The notes: generated by a model not told the origin, from the letters alone. DNA of 64,000 nucleotides from Bryum argenteum (GCA_037043015.1 CM073323.1:7316001-7380000); one strand, 5' to 3'. Shown: positions 12,517-24,267, counted from the first letter of the stretch. Made by a program: numbers and translations.

Positions 12517-13908
12517 ATGGCGGACAAGGGGCCAGTGCGGCGCCACTACCACGGCAACGATGCCGAGGCGGAGATGGCAGCGAACAGTTTAACAATCTCC
12601 GACCTAACAGTGCCGAAGCTACACGGAGACTTCGATGAAACTCGCGCAGCGGGAGGGGGTGGGTTTGAGGAGGGGTTCATGGGCGTGGAGATTCCGCGAT
12701 GGCAGGATCAGATCACGATTCGAGGGATGGTGGTGGCGGCCGTGCTAGGAGCGCTTTTCTGCATCATCACGCACAAGCTGAGCTTGACAGTAGGCATCAT
12801 CCCGTCGCTCAACATCTCCGCCGGCTTGCTGGGGTTCTTCTTCATCCGCCTCTGGACTCTCGTTTCCTCCAAAATGGGGCTCTTCGTCAAGCCCTTCACT
12901 CGCCAGGAGAATACTGTAATTCAAACCTGCGTCGTCTCCTGCTACGGCCTCGCTTTCAGCGGTACGTTCATTCCTTTGCCACGCATGATTTTCCGTGGGT
13001 TTTGAGGAATGGAAGCATGACATGTGGATTTTTTGGGGGGTTGGCAGGTGGGTTTGGGACATACTTGCTTGGTATGGACCAGAAAACGCGTGACCAAGTG
13101 GCAAGTGATAATCCTGGTAACCGGGATGTGATTAATCCGGGCCTGGGGTGGATGATGGGATTTAGTTTGCTGTCAGTTTTGTTGGAATCTTCTCCATTGT
13201 TCTACTACGGAAGGTAAGAAGCCCTTCTAAACAAATTGAAAGAATGGCCTCGTTTAAGTTTCTTAGACGTATTGAGATTTAAGGCAAGTGTGTGAATATG
13301 TGGGTGTTTAGATATGAGCATTCCAGCAACATGTATACATTGGATGCATTGCTCGCTTAGTGAATGTTACAATGCAATAAGTGAGATTGGATGTTGATTT
13401 CGAGTTTATGAATATTCTCATCACTCTGGTTGTTTTCATATTTACAGCTTGTGCCTTGCAGATTATGATCATTGATTACAGACTAACGTGCCCAAGTGGG
13501 ACGGCAACTGGTATATTGATCAACAGCTTCCATACTCCAGGAGGTGTACAGACTGCGAAGTACGTCTCCTATCCATCAATATTGTTTCTTGTGGCTTATC
13601 TGATCAGGCTTCATTTCGTAGGGGCAAGTAGGTAACAGGCGTTTTGTGACGGTGATTTGCAGGAGGCAAGTCAAGTGCTTGGGCAAGTACTTCAGTTTCA
13701 GTTTCTTATTCTCAGCCTTCAAGTGGTTCTTCAGCTTGACCTACATTGGAGTGGGTCTCATCTGTCCTCACATTGTCAACATTTCTGTCCTGCTCGGGGC
13801 AATCGTTCCTGGGGTTTGATGTGGCCACTGATCTCCAACCACGAAGGCGATTGGTATCCTAGTGGTCTTAGAGCATCGAATTTCAATGGCCTCTACTGCG
13901 AGAAGTAG
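12517..13908 (+). pseudogene. Yellow-Stripe-like metal-nicotianamine transporter (relic)
   Basis: Four exon remnants (12517-12961, 13048-13213, 13462-13559, 13663-about 13905) encode the N-terminal part of an OPT/YSL transporter, a plasma- or internal-membrane importer of metal-nicotianamine complexes. Family landmarks visible are [78 protein letters not shown] and MWPLISNHEGDWYP. Splice sites are intact, but the reading frame slips by one base near 13171-13174 and again near 13805-13812. About 30 residues expected between KWFF and TYIGVG are missing. Everything after the GDWYP motif, more than half of a roughly 670-residue family member, is absent. It meets a minus-strand ORF at its end. I read it as a truncated pseudogene. 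Confidence 0.85.
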
Positions 13909-14389
13909 CACGAGAGCTGAAACTAGCAGGCGGGCCAGGCGGGCTAGGCGGGCTAGAACCAATCCTTATAGATGAGAGGACATCTCCTATACGGCCAAGA
14001 CCAAACAAACTCTCTCCTATCTCACGTGGTTTCATGTCCTCTACATAGCCAACTCGAACAGTGCCCAGTGGACCTAATGCAGCGACAATGGACGACCCTA
14101 AACCAAGCAGGCCAACCACTACACCAACCCCTAAATCAAGCAGGCCAACCACTACACCAGTGTTGGTTACACCACTACCAATAGGCCCTGGTGGAGGGGG
14201 AGGGAGAGGCCCCGGTGGAGGGGGAGGTGGAGCTCTCTCATGCGCTCCAGCTCCTCGAGACCGCAGGAAAACTGTAACCCCCCCGACTGCGGCTCCGACA
14301 GTGGCTCCAATTGCGAAAGCCACCATACCTGGTACTCCACGTGCACCCGCTGCCTCTTCACGTTTCCTGGCATTTCCCTGCACAGACAA
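13883..14389 (-). CDS. Small unrecognised proline/glycine-rich protein
   Basis: A single open frame of 168 codons starts at 14389. The N-terminus has a short basic segment, then one hydrophobic helix (about residues 22-42, VAFAIGATVGAAVGGVTVFL). A polyproline run (PPPPPPGPLPPPPPGP) and a repeated glycine-valine-leucine stretch (GVVVGLLDLG twice) follow. The repeat comes from a 31-bp direct duplication near 14098-14158. It overlaps the last 20-odd bases of the YSL relic tail-to-tail. The frame at 14525-14707 upstream could be a separate exon, but I cannot join it by splice sites. No known family. It may be a real small membrane protein or a composition artefact. Confidence 0.35.
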   Translation of the reverse strand: MSVQGNARKREEAAGARGVPGMVAFAIGATVGAAVGGVTVFLRSRGAGAHERAPPPPPPGPLPPPPPGPIGSGVTNTGVVVGLLDLGVGVVVGLLGLGSSIVAALGPLGTVRVGYVEDMKPREIGESLFGLGRIGDVLSSIRIGSSPPSPPGPPASFSSRATSRSRGH

Positions 14390-14963
14390 AGTACAAATGC
14401 TTCAAATCCGAGACATTCTAACAAAAATCTATACCCACCAATGCAATACCTCCCAAACTCACCAATGCCATAGCTCCCAAACAAAATTGAATACAATACA
14501 AAGCAGACAAAGGAGTGATGTACCCTAGCATGCAAACGACTCCATCTTATAGTTCATTGCTCGGAAATTCAAACAACATTCCGCATAGCAGAGAGGATTA
14601 CCATTCCCTCCAGCAGCTTCCTTCCCCGTATCAGTCAATTTCACAAATTGGCAATTCAGTGCAGAAAAAGGTACAACCAAAAGCTTAGTCCTAAGACGAA
14701 GCATCAACGATAACTTTTACTCTGCCGCTCACAGAAAGTGCACCGAACCATTAAACCCTACCTGCCTACTTCTAAAGTAGACTGATGCAATCTCTCAAAG
14801 ATACTCTGCGAACCGTATTGTACAATGACTGGCCATTATGTTGCTCCTATCCGATCATCGAACCAGTTTCTGACTTCGAAACTGATTTCCAAATCTCACT
14901 TTAATAGAAACGTGATTGGTATCAACTCCCTTACATCAATAATAATCATCTATTCTCAATCTA

Positions 14964-15345
14964 AGAGAAATCCGCTAAGTACGACGGACTGGGGATGAGA
15001 ACACCCAGTTTTGGTCGGACTGGGGACGAAACGTCGAACTGGGCACCAACTTTTTACACTACAATCGAACTGGGGGCTAAACTCAAGAATGCACCGATTG
15101 TGATGGTATTCCGAGTTTGGTCACTAGTTTGACTTGGTGCCCAGTCCGCAACACAGCGAGAAGCTAGAGTGAAGAGTTCGGAGGGGCAGCGCCGAGCGCC
15201 GAACATCTGGTCCCCAATTTCGTGCATTTGGTCCCCAGTTTGTTCTACTTAGCGGATAACCGAAAACTGGGCACGAAACGACGGACTGGGGACCAACTGG
15301 GGATCAACTAAGGTCCAAACTGGGGACTACTTAGCGGATTTCTCT
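14964..15345 (-). mobile_element. 382-bp MITE, copy 2 (inverted)
   Basis: Same length and same 18-bp terminal repeats as 440-821, in opposite orientation. About eight differences in 382 bases by eye, seven of them transitions, which suggests decay of methylated cytosines after a recent insertion. No clear target duplication at this copy. Confidence 0.9.
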
Positions 15346-16236
15346 ATTAGCTTTTAAAAATTTCTTGAATACCAAAATAACTCAAATCAATAATGTGTTT
15401 CTTAAATGCAAAAAAAGAAAGTAATCAATTTAATGTGGTGGCATATCTAATGTTGATTGCTTACGGAAGAGAAGAAGACATAGTTAAATCTGATCACAAG
15501 GGTGGTGGGTATTTTTAGGACCATGAGGAAATACAGCGGTGCTTGGATTAGATAAACGTATTCCGACAAATAAAAACGTTGATCTTATCCAAGCGTTGAC
15601 CATAACAAACCAATACCTCTTAGCATAATAAAGGGACATGTACAACGTTCTTAACTAGAGGTTGATCTTAACGAGGTTGATCTTATCACTGTAGTTAGAG
15701 CCTACCCTAAATTCAAAGCTATAGTAATGTGGGGGCTATTGTCTACCCTAGTTGGTGGCACATATTAACCACTGAAGAGGATTGAGGCCATATTGTAGTC
15801 GTTTGGGTTTGGTCAACTTTTAACTTAACATTTTTAGCTTGCATGAAGTTGAAACATCTTGTAGGTTGTAGAGTTTTTCCATACCTTTCCATAAAGTCAT
15901 TTCATGCTCCCAAACAACTCATACTGTAAGAGATAATCGACGTTTGAAAACACTATTTGAAATCTGTTCAAAACTACCCAAATTGTGGTATATGCTCATT
16001 TATTCTCAATGTGTGCCAAATATCAATTAAATTACAGAAAATTCCAAAAACACCAAATTTGAGATTTCATTTTAAATTTAATTTTTTTTTTTTTTTAACA
16101 TTGTAAAAAGTTCACACCCCGGGGAGTGCATAGAGGTAGGAAATAGCACTTTTGAGGTTTTGAGCTCCCAATAAACACGAAGGAGCTTTAGGGCTTTATT
16201 TCAACCTTTTCCCTTCACTTAAATTTTCCTTATTTA
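15346..16236. other. Gene-free AT-rich intergenic DNA
   Basis: No gene or clear element seen between the MITE at 14964-15345 and the one at 16237. Poly-T/A tract at about 16081-16097. Confidence 0.5.
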
Positions 16237-16501
16237 GAGCATCCCCAGTAATGCCTGAACCATAAACCTGTAAACGGAAAGATGTGGAAAGACGTGAATT
16301 GCGGTTCAGTCCAAACCTGTATTCAAGCTTGTAAGCCTGTAATTTACAGGTTGAAACCTGGTTTTGGAAGGTTTTTTGGGGCAAACCTGTAAACCTGTAA
16401 ACGGATTTGGAATGTTTTGCTTCGGAAAGACACTCAGGTTTGGGATAACGACGTTCTCAGGCTTACAGGTTTAGAGGCTTACAGGCTTACTGGGGATGCT
16501 C
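16237..16501. mobile_element. Harbinger-like MITE in the TAF9 promoter
   Basis: Terminal repeats GAGCATCCCCAGTAA and complement, flanked by TTA on each side. TTA duplication and GAGCATC-type ends are the usual mark of PIF/Harbinger (Tourist-like) MITEs. The interior is built from many 'aaacctgtaa' words and their complement, so the whole 265 bp can fold back. It ends about 350 bp before the TAF9 start codon. Confidence 0.85.
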
Positions 16502-16851
16502 TTATGGTCCCAAGTCTTCGACAATTGATTCTGACGGCAATCGGCGGCAATCGACGGCAAAATTGCAGACGCAGTTGCGGGGTATCGTCTCCCTCGAAGG
16601 TCTAGGGTTTTGAGTTTCCAACGCAGGTCGAAGCACACTCGTTTCAGCTCGAATCCGCAATCTCTCTTCGGTTTGCTAAGGTTCTCGCTTGTTTCCAATC
16701 GCACCTTCAAATGCGCTTCTTCCAATTTGATTTTCTACCCATCCCTGCCCTACTCTGGTACAGTAAGGAATAAGCAGTGCGGAGGCTCACATTGCCTTTG
16801 AGCAACAAGTGTAGACGTGAATGAAGTAAGTGTTACCGAGGATTTGGAGCG

Positions 16852-17604
16852 ATGGCGGAAGATGATGTACTTCCTCGGGATGCAAAGATGGTAAAGACAA
16901 TCTTAGAATCGATGGGAGTCACGCGCTGTGAACCGCGAGTGATCAACCAGTTCTTGGATTTGTGGCACCGCTACGTGGTGGACGTGCTCAACGACGCTCA
17001 AACGTACTCCGAGCATGCCGGCAAGCCTGCTATTGATTGTGATGACGTTAAGCTTGCCATCCAGTCGCGCGTCAATTCTTCTTTCCAGCAGCCACCCCCT
17101 CGCGAGGTACGCTCCGCAAATTTGAATGTCTTTCTCGCTACGATCATTCCTTTCAATATATCGCAGATGATTTGCTAAGACGGTTGCCGACACTATAGTT
17201 TAGTTGTGAACTTGCGAAACGAAGATCTATATGGGATTAGGGTTAGGTAGGGGTTAGCAACATCGAATTTGTATTATGGCTTGACCAGCACGTGTATATG
17301 ATTTTCACAGTTATTGGTGGATTTAGCGAAAGCAAGGAACAGTATTCCTCTTCCTAAGATCATAGGTGGCTATGGCATATCTCTCCCACCGGAAGTAGAT
17401 ACTCTAATCTACCCGAATTACCAGCTGATCTTACCAACACGGCCAAGCTTCCCGGACATGGAGAATGACATTGAATGGGAAGATGACGATGACAAAGACG
17501 AGACCGCGAAGGAGCCAGTGCAGCCCACTCACTTGCAAGACCATGGCCGAAAAGTCTCGTTCGCCATCGCTGGCAAAGGACTACCGAAGACATTGCCGAA
17601 TTGA
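16852..17604 (+). CDS. TAF9: Transcription initiation factor TFIID subunit 9
   Basis: Two exons, 16852-17106 and 17311-17604, with a phase-0 GT-AG intron of 204 bp give about 182 residues, the usual length of plant TAF9. Residues about 10-80 form the TAFII31-type histone fold ([16 protein letters not shown], then [10 protein letters not shown] at the end of the fold), which pairs with TAF6. The second exon holds the conserved block [18 protein letters not shown], followed by an acidic stretch. TAF9 acts in the nucleus in TFIID and SAGA as part of RNA polymerase II start-site recognition. The start is the first ATG, just before the fold. The frame is intact. Distance to the upstream MITE suggests that element may lie in its promoter. 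Confidence 0.95.
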
Positions 17605-19009
17605 AGCATCCACACCGAATGGAATCATGTACATACACACATATTGAATATGGATCCACGTGAGCCTGTCCTTGTACTCCTTCATGAGAGTTGCAGATGC
17701 AGATGCAGGAGCTCAGGTGAGTTGCATGATGCAACTTGTCTATGAGTTGGGGCTCTGAACGCCTCTACGATCATAGAAAACTTTGTGTTTGTCTTCATAT
17801 TGATCAGGAGAGGCTACATTTTGCGGTTTGCCACATATGGCCAAGCAGAAGTATCCCTGAATATCTACAGATTCATTGACCTGAAAAAGGTTTCACATTA
17901 CTGGACTACTCTGCAATGGCTGTGCCCGTAAGAAGAGGTACACGATCATCGTTTTTTAGTATATGTAATTTTCTTTATCATGGCTATGCTGATTTTCGTC
18001 TGTAGTTGATTGTGTATGATTGTGTTCAAAAAAAGTGGAGTGATCATTCTTTCAATCTCATTCGATCACGAAGATTGCTCGCAGCATCCCTATGAATGTA
18101 CAGTATATCCTTCTACTTGAACCAACTGGTCAAACATTTGCACATCATATTTCTATTGTCGGTTTAACCTCAAAGCTGCCCCTTTCCACGGAAGATGCAA
18201 TTTTTTGAGTTTTGACAAATTTTGAAGTGTGTAACTATAGGATCTAGTACCTAACTGGTACATGTATATCAAATCTTAGATCCAAATTCCTCATCATTGT
18301 GGGATCATAATATTCAAAGTTGAAAAAAGAGTTTTTTTCCATGTTGCAAAATGGCAAAGTAATGTTTGTGGGGTCAAAAAAAACATTTTTGACAAAAAAA
18401 TTGGTATGAAGCTCTCCAAGCCCTGTTCCTAGGTGAGTTAAGATCATGTCCATGCGATCTTTATCCTCATACGACCTATTTAACATGTAGAATTGCTAGA
18501 TTATCACATGGAGGTATGTTGAAATTCCAAAACAAAGGCCGATCTTCAACAATTAAGAAGGCATGTGAAGAATAGTTGGATTGAAGATATGATTGGTGAT
18601 ATCATGCCTTAAAACGGTATCTATATGTATTGAAAAAAAAACTTGAAAAAAAACAAAATCATAATTTTTTGGTGACTATTTGAAGTTTCTGCAATTGAAC
18701 TGATTTTGAGCAAATTTTAAGAATAAATATTTTCACATACCAGATCAAAATATTCCTATGGAAATTTGGGACCCCCAACAGGTTCATTTGCAAAATCTTC
18801 ACCAAGCATGAAGAGTGAAATACTACGAGCGAAGGCGGAAGATACTATAATGGCAAAGAAGTGATAAAATAAAAAAGTACCACAGGAAAGAAGTGGCAAA
18901 TAAATCCTTCTAATTGGTTCAATTTTTGTTGCCCATAACACATTCTGTATGGTTCACTTTTCTCTCGACCCGGACGGAGATTCAGCTTGAAAATGCAAGC
19001 ATCAGAAGA
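17605..19009. repeat. Gene-free stretch with dispersed repeat copy
   Basis: Starts with the probable TAF9 3' untranslated region. About 18176-18700 is a copy of the dispersed repeat also seen at 58500-59060. Shared words include 'gtgtgtaact', 'ggatctagtacctaa' and 'aaggcatgt'. No gene supported. Confidence 0.5.
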
Positions 19010-20850
19010 ATGCGATTAAGCTGCCGCAATACTGCAACTATACAGCCACAAGTAATATACAGTATAATTCAAAGGTTGAATCGCGACGGTACTGCAATAG
19101 TATTGTGTATTGCATATTTACTGCAGTACAAGGGCAGTTGAACAGATTGCACTATTGTTTCAATAAGCTATATTGTTTCAATACAAAAGCCATACAAAGT
19201 ATTGCAGTAGTATTGATTTGGCTGCTACCGTTGCAGTATTGTCGTAATTGCAAGAGATGCAGTACTGTTTCAATTAGTAATGTGTCCGAATTAGGGTTTC
19301 ACGAATTCGTAGCACAATTTTTGTACTTTATCCATTCGAACTGGTTTATTGAGACGATTCCATATTGAGTGCAATAAGAAAGGCCTGAGTGAGCGATCAT
19401 GAGCAAGAGAGCTGCGGGTCATCAGGAGCGGTAGAAAGTTTAAGCTATCCACGACTGCCCCGTCCAGGTGCTTACTGTAATTGCTCTCTTGTTTTTGGTT
19501 TCTATTGAATTAGGGTTAACTGATCATGCTCTTCTTTTGTGTGAAGGATGGGGATTGAGGACGACAACAATAAGGCCGCCCTTGAGGTACATACTCGAGC
19601 CAATTCTGGCAATTTTGAGCTTCCACTGGCGAGGTTTTGAACTAATACTGCTGTCGGTTGAAGCGTAAGGGGTCAGCATGTAACTGGCGATCCTGCTTGG
19701 TGACTAGGTACCATCCTGAGAAGGTAAGCCCTGTGGCTGACGATTTCTCTCTTTCGTTTTTTTGCAGAAAGGAGCGAAAACTCTCACTACAATGGAAAGT
19801 AAGTAAGGTACAAACTTCTCGGAACTAAGTCCAGGGCTGATCAGCCTTCCGAAATGAAAGCGAAACCATCTACTTGAGAGTTGAGAGCGACGACCCTAAA
19901 TCTAGGATCAGTCTCATCACCGTGCTCCACTCATCTCCGAAACCCCCGCCGTTACAGCTTCTTGTGTGAGCATCTATGAATCAGAACATTTGACTCTCCA
20001 TCTTTCTTAAGGTCAAAAATACGAGTTCCATCGGCGCTGATTGTTTTGTGCAGGAATCGTATCAAACATGTCCCGTGAGCTCCAAACTCTTCCCACTGTT
20101 TTATCTACTGGCAGGTGCTACCAGCAGGTGGTTCAAACACACAATGAGAACTTCTTGTAGTTGCTTGAAGGTTGTGGTGTTGAATTCAACAGAATTCTCA
20201 TTACTTTGGTGGTTTACATTTGTTTGTGCAGTTTGACCTCGGTGACGTAACCATTGATGGTCGCAGCACTGGTTTTTGTGCGAAAGTTTGTTCCGCCATT
20301 GCTGATTCTAGCACATCACTGCTTTAGAAGATTCTACTCACAGCCACACTTATGTAATTATTGAAATACCATTAAATGTATTGTTTTTGACACAATTTGA
20401 GTTATGTGGAATGTATCTCTGCGAAACATGTGAATGATCTTAAAATCTAATGCATAAGAACATTTCCAATTAAAATCTAATGCATAAGAACATTTCAAAT
20501 TGTCCAATATTTACTCAGAGGGACATTTTAGATATTATTCAATCCATTATTCTGGACATAGCATTTACTTGTTTCAATACTGCAGCAATACTGCATCACT
20601 TCAAAAATGTTTCAAAGTAATTATTGTTGAATATGACCGCAACAATACACTATCAATATAATTACAGTACTGCAGCAATACGAAGAGAGCATAGTAACCT
20701 ACACAAAATTTGGATCATATTCAGTATTGCAATTACACTGCGACTAAAGTACTTGCCGCAGTACTGCAGCAGTACAACGTGCATACTATACTGTTAACGG
20801 TTGGCCGCAGTACTGCACCAGTACTGCGGCAATAGTGCAACAATTGCGGG
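19010..20850. repeat. Region bounded by TACTGCA-rich repeat blocks
   Basis: Two blocks, about 19020-19270 and 20570-20850, are packed with variants of GCAGTACTGC and CAATACTGCA on both strands. Between them lie about 1.3 kb with an aspartic-protease relic. This could be one composite element with repeat-rich ends, or two remnants. An intron-like start exon (ATG at 19548, donor at 19587) also lies between them, but I recognise no family in it. Confidence 0.4.
20054..20331 (+). pseudogene. Plant aspartic protease exon relic (phytepsin-like)
   Basis: The best part is 20232-20328, preceded by a good acceptor (tttgtttgtgcag). It reads [15 protein letters not shown] and then, nine residues on, [10 protein letters not shown]. 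In typical plant vacuolar aspartic proteases this segment is F-LGD-LIG--STG followed by C-AIVDSGTSLL, the second catalytic aspartate. Here the glycine of D-[ST]-G is serine, and a stop codon follows directly. The upstream piece 20054-20117 ends at a tac-tgg-cag|gt donor, as the YWQ exon of the family does, but its frame is decayed. No other exons seen. A dead fragment, perhaps captured by a mobile element. Confidence 0.65.
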
Positions 20851-21119
20851 CAAAGTCGTGATGAGAACGCCCACTTCTCCATCCACTTACCTTTCATCCA
20901 AATAGAGATGGATGATAAAAATTGAGTTCCGAGCTTCACGTTACAGCCTCCCCGGCGTACCACTGCCCAATGCTCGTTTGCGCTTCGCTCCACAATAGCT
21001 TCCATACTACTGTACCTTAGTTCATACTTGCTCATCACAAATGCTACTCTCAAGTTTGGGTACCTTGTGGTGAGATTGGAAGCAAACATCTCCGGGATGA
21101 TAATCTCCCACCTGTGAAT
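20733..21119 (-). other. Exon-like minus-strand open stretch, unidentified
   Basis: A good acceptor (gaattcacag, reading minus) precedes an open frame through 21089 down to about 20870. No domain is recognisable. The distal part runs into TACTGCA repeats. It could be a gene fragment. Weak. Confidence 0.2.
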
Positions 21120-21812
21120 TCATGTAAGTGTTCACTCCAACCCTAATCGATGCAAGCATGTGCCGGTGCATCGTGCTACTTCCTGAATATCATTTCAATT
21201 GTATTTTGGAGACAACCCAATTCCAGCACAGAGTTCAATCGCAGCTCAGTACACATGCTGGAGCTTTGGAACGCAATTGTTGTCAGAGCAACCATTACTG
21301 AGCTTTGACGCTATTCGTTTGTCTACTTTTGGTGATGTTTACTCATGAAGCAGATTGACCACAGCTTTCGATTTCAACAGCAACAAACTTTACCTCTCCA
21401 GGTATTGTGATCATTCTCTTTGAAAATTTGTTACAAGTTCACATTGTGAGATCGATGGAAATAGGGTACATCTAATATCTACTAGAATATGATTGAGAAG
21501 AGTATCGTATTTTGATCTAGGTCATTGCAGTGAATTTGTAGATTTAGAATCTATATGAGTATCGCGAAGGAGCTGCAATAATCTGCTTGTAGATGCCGAA
21601 GTGTGTGGCGACAGGATCAAGTTTGTAATAGCTTACTACTATACGATGGAATGTTTACGGTGCACTTGTAGATGAGTATCTCTTTAGTATAGTTGGATAG
21701 CTTCTCACACACATGTGACTTGCTATGGATAGAGAAGAAGCTCGAATTCCTAATTTCAGCTTTTCATCCTAGAGATCTCCGCTAGGTACAAAAATTTCGA
21801 ATTAAGTGCTGG

Positions 21813-22113
21813 TTTTGGCTATACGTATCAGTTGATACTATGAACTCTTGCGACGTCCATTTGTACGTGATCAAGTGTCTTTTTTCATCTCTCTGATAAA
21901 GTTCAACAAGAACTAATTTGAAACATCATCAGTTGCTTAATCAGACAATGTAGGTACCTAGAGAGTTTCTCTTCAGGTGATTGGCTTTACGTATCAGTTG
22001 ATGCTTTGAACTTTTCCTTGAATCTGTGGCGGTGTCCATATTACGTGCATCGGAGTCTTCTTTCATCTCCTTATGGAGTACAGCAAAAACTAATATAATA
22101 TGATCAGATGCTT
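21813..22113. repeat. Diverged tandem duplication upstream of prolidase
   Basis: Two imperfect units of roughly 170 bp (about 21813-21950 and 21983-22113) share 'tacgtatcagttgat', 'gtccat..tacgtg', 'tcttctttcatctc' and 'aactaat'. The second ends about 200 bp before the prolidase start codon, so it may lie in its promoter. Confidence 0.6.
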
Positions 22114-22309
22114 ATGGAGAAAGTCTCCAGTTGATTGGATTCAAGACAGTCTGGTAGATGGAGTTTTGTGTCCACCAGCATGGCAATTGTCGGGTTTTGA
22201 GTAGGAAGTGCAAGTGCGCATGGTTGACAATCAAGATTCTGATTTGCCATGTCGTTGTTTTCTGGCCTGGCATAACAATGTCTTAGTTGCAGGGTAGGAT
22301 TGAGAGAGG

Positions 22310-24267
22310 ATGGTAGCAGCAGCAGCCATGGAGGTGAGTATGGAGCTACACGCGGTGAACAGGAGCAAGTTGTGGGCCAGGATGAGCGACAAGCTGAAAT
22401 CAATTGGACGCGCAGTGAATGGAGTGATCCTGCTACAGGGAGGGGAAGAGCAAAATCGGTACGACACTGACCACACGCCGCTGTTCCGACAAGAGAGCTA
22501 CTTCGCCTACTTGTTCGGTGTAAAGGAGCCCGGCTTCTTCGGCACGGTGGATTTACACACCAACACCTCGGCTCTGTATTGTCCACGGCTGAATGAAGAG
22601 TACGCTGTATGGCTAGGCTACATTCAACCCCCCTCCTACTTCAAACAGTTGTATGGAGTGGACGAAGTCTACTACACCGACGAACTCGCCACCGTTTTAG
22701 CCTCAAAACAACAGCAAGGATCCGATTGGTGCCTGTATGTTCTCCATGGCAAGAACACTGACAGTGGAAATTTCTCGCAGCCGGCTCAGTTCGAGGGCAT
22801 GGAGCCTTTTCCAGTGGACAAGGAAGAATTGCATCCCGTTCTCAGCGAATGTCGTGTCCACAAATCGCCGCTTGAAATCGACCTGATGCGCTACGTGTGC
22901 AAGGTACCCTTTGATGCTTTCCAGTGATATTTTAGTGTTGGTGGTTGGGTCTAAGATTGGTGTGGTGTGTGTGTGCAGGTGAGTTCTGCGGCCCACATTC
23001 AAGTGATGCAGGAATGTAAGCCCGGGATGAGAGAATACGAGCTTGAAGCCATATTTCTTCATTACGTGTATCGATATGGCGGATGCCGCCATTGCTCCTA
23101 CACTTGTATTTGTGCTACAGGCGCCAACAGCTCTGTGCTTCATTACGGCCATGCATCGGCACCGAACGACAGACTTTTAGAGGACGGCGACATGGCATTG
23201 CTTGACATGGGTGCCGAGTACCACTTTTATGGCTCCGACATCACCTGCTCCTTCCCAGTCAATGGCACCTTCACCAACGATCAGAAGATTGTTTATGGTG
23301 CCGTTCTCAAGGCCCAGAAAGCTGTCATACATGCAATCAGGTACGAAGCACTCTGTGTTCAATACTAAGTTAGACATACCCTTCAATTGAGCGGCTCCCA
23401 AAGACAGTTGGGCCCACTCTGTTTTCATTTCTGTCATGGAGTTGATATTCAAACACGTGCATTGTTGAGTCGAGTCTATGAACAATATCAGGAAACTACA
23501 ACCATTAACTTTGGAGATAATTTTTAAAGAGTTCTTTCAACCGTCATTGCCAAATGAATCGGCTAATCAACAGCAGATTCATTCAAACATTTCCAAGGCC
23601 ACTCTTTTCTTAACCAATTGCTCATTGGTTCGTCCACCTCAAGGAGTGTTACGATCATAAACTCTTCTCAGGTGTTCGCACCAGATCTTCATGTAGCGCA
23701 TGATATGCTGGTATTATTCTTGAGCTCGTGGAGGCCCTGTCTGATATGACATGCTGGGATATGAGCAGGCCAGGAGTGAGCTGGGTGGATTTGCACAAAC
23801 TGGCGGAGTCATGCATCCTGGAGACGCTGAAAGAGAATGGGGTGTTGCAAGGGGAGGTAGAAGCGATGATGGAGGCTCGTTTAGGAGCGGTATTCATGCC
23901 GCATGGGCTGGGCCATTTCCTGGGGCTGGACACGCACGACACGGGCGGCTACCCTGCAGGAACGGAACGGATCAATGCGCCGGGACTGAGATCGTTGCGC
24001 ACACTGCGCACTCTGGAGGAAGGCATGGTGATCACCGTGGAACCTGGCTGCTATTTCATCGAGGCTCTCTTGGTGCCCGCTTTACAGGACCCCCACAAAC
24101 GGGACTTCTTTGTGGAATCCGCACTGGCCAAGTTTCGTCACTCCGGCGGCGTCAGGTTGGAAGACGACATCCTCATCACTTCCACTGGTTGTGAGAATCT
24201 CACGGTTTGTCCGCGTGAAATCGAGGACGTTGAAGCTGTCATGAAAGGCAGGAACTGGCCTAGTTAA
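22310..24267 (+). CDS. PEPD: Xaa-Pro dipeptidase (prolidase)
   Basis: Three exons, 22310-22903, 22979-23340 and 23769-24267, give about 484 residues, close to animal prolidase length. The introns are phase 0 (75 bp) and phase 2 (428 bp). The N-terminal creatinase-like half is followed by a pita-bread M24 catalytic half. The five expected metal ligands are visible: two aspartates in LLDMG and GSDITCSF, the histidine in HGLGHFLG, the glutamate in TVEPG and the glutamate in GVRLEDD. The enzyme splits dipeptides ending in proline or hydroxyproline in the cytosol and recycles proline. The frame is intact and nothing suggests decay. The first ATG is used; MEVSMEL, six codons on, is an alternative start. 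Confidence 0.95.

Noticed and set aside
19548-20160. A three-exon reading of about 58 residues starting MGIEDDNNKAALE
   Set aside because: Splice sites can be chosen to keep the frame, but the last exon coincides with the decayed aspartic-protease exon in another frame, so the peptide is probably an artefact.
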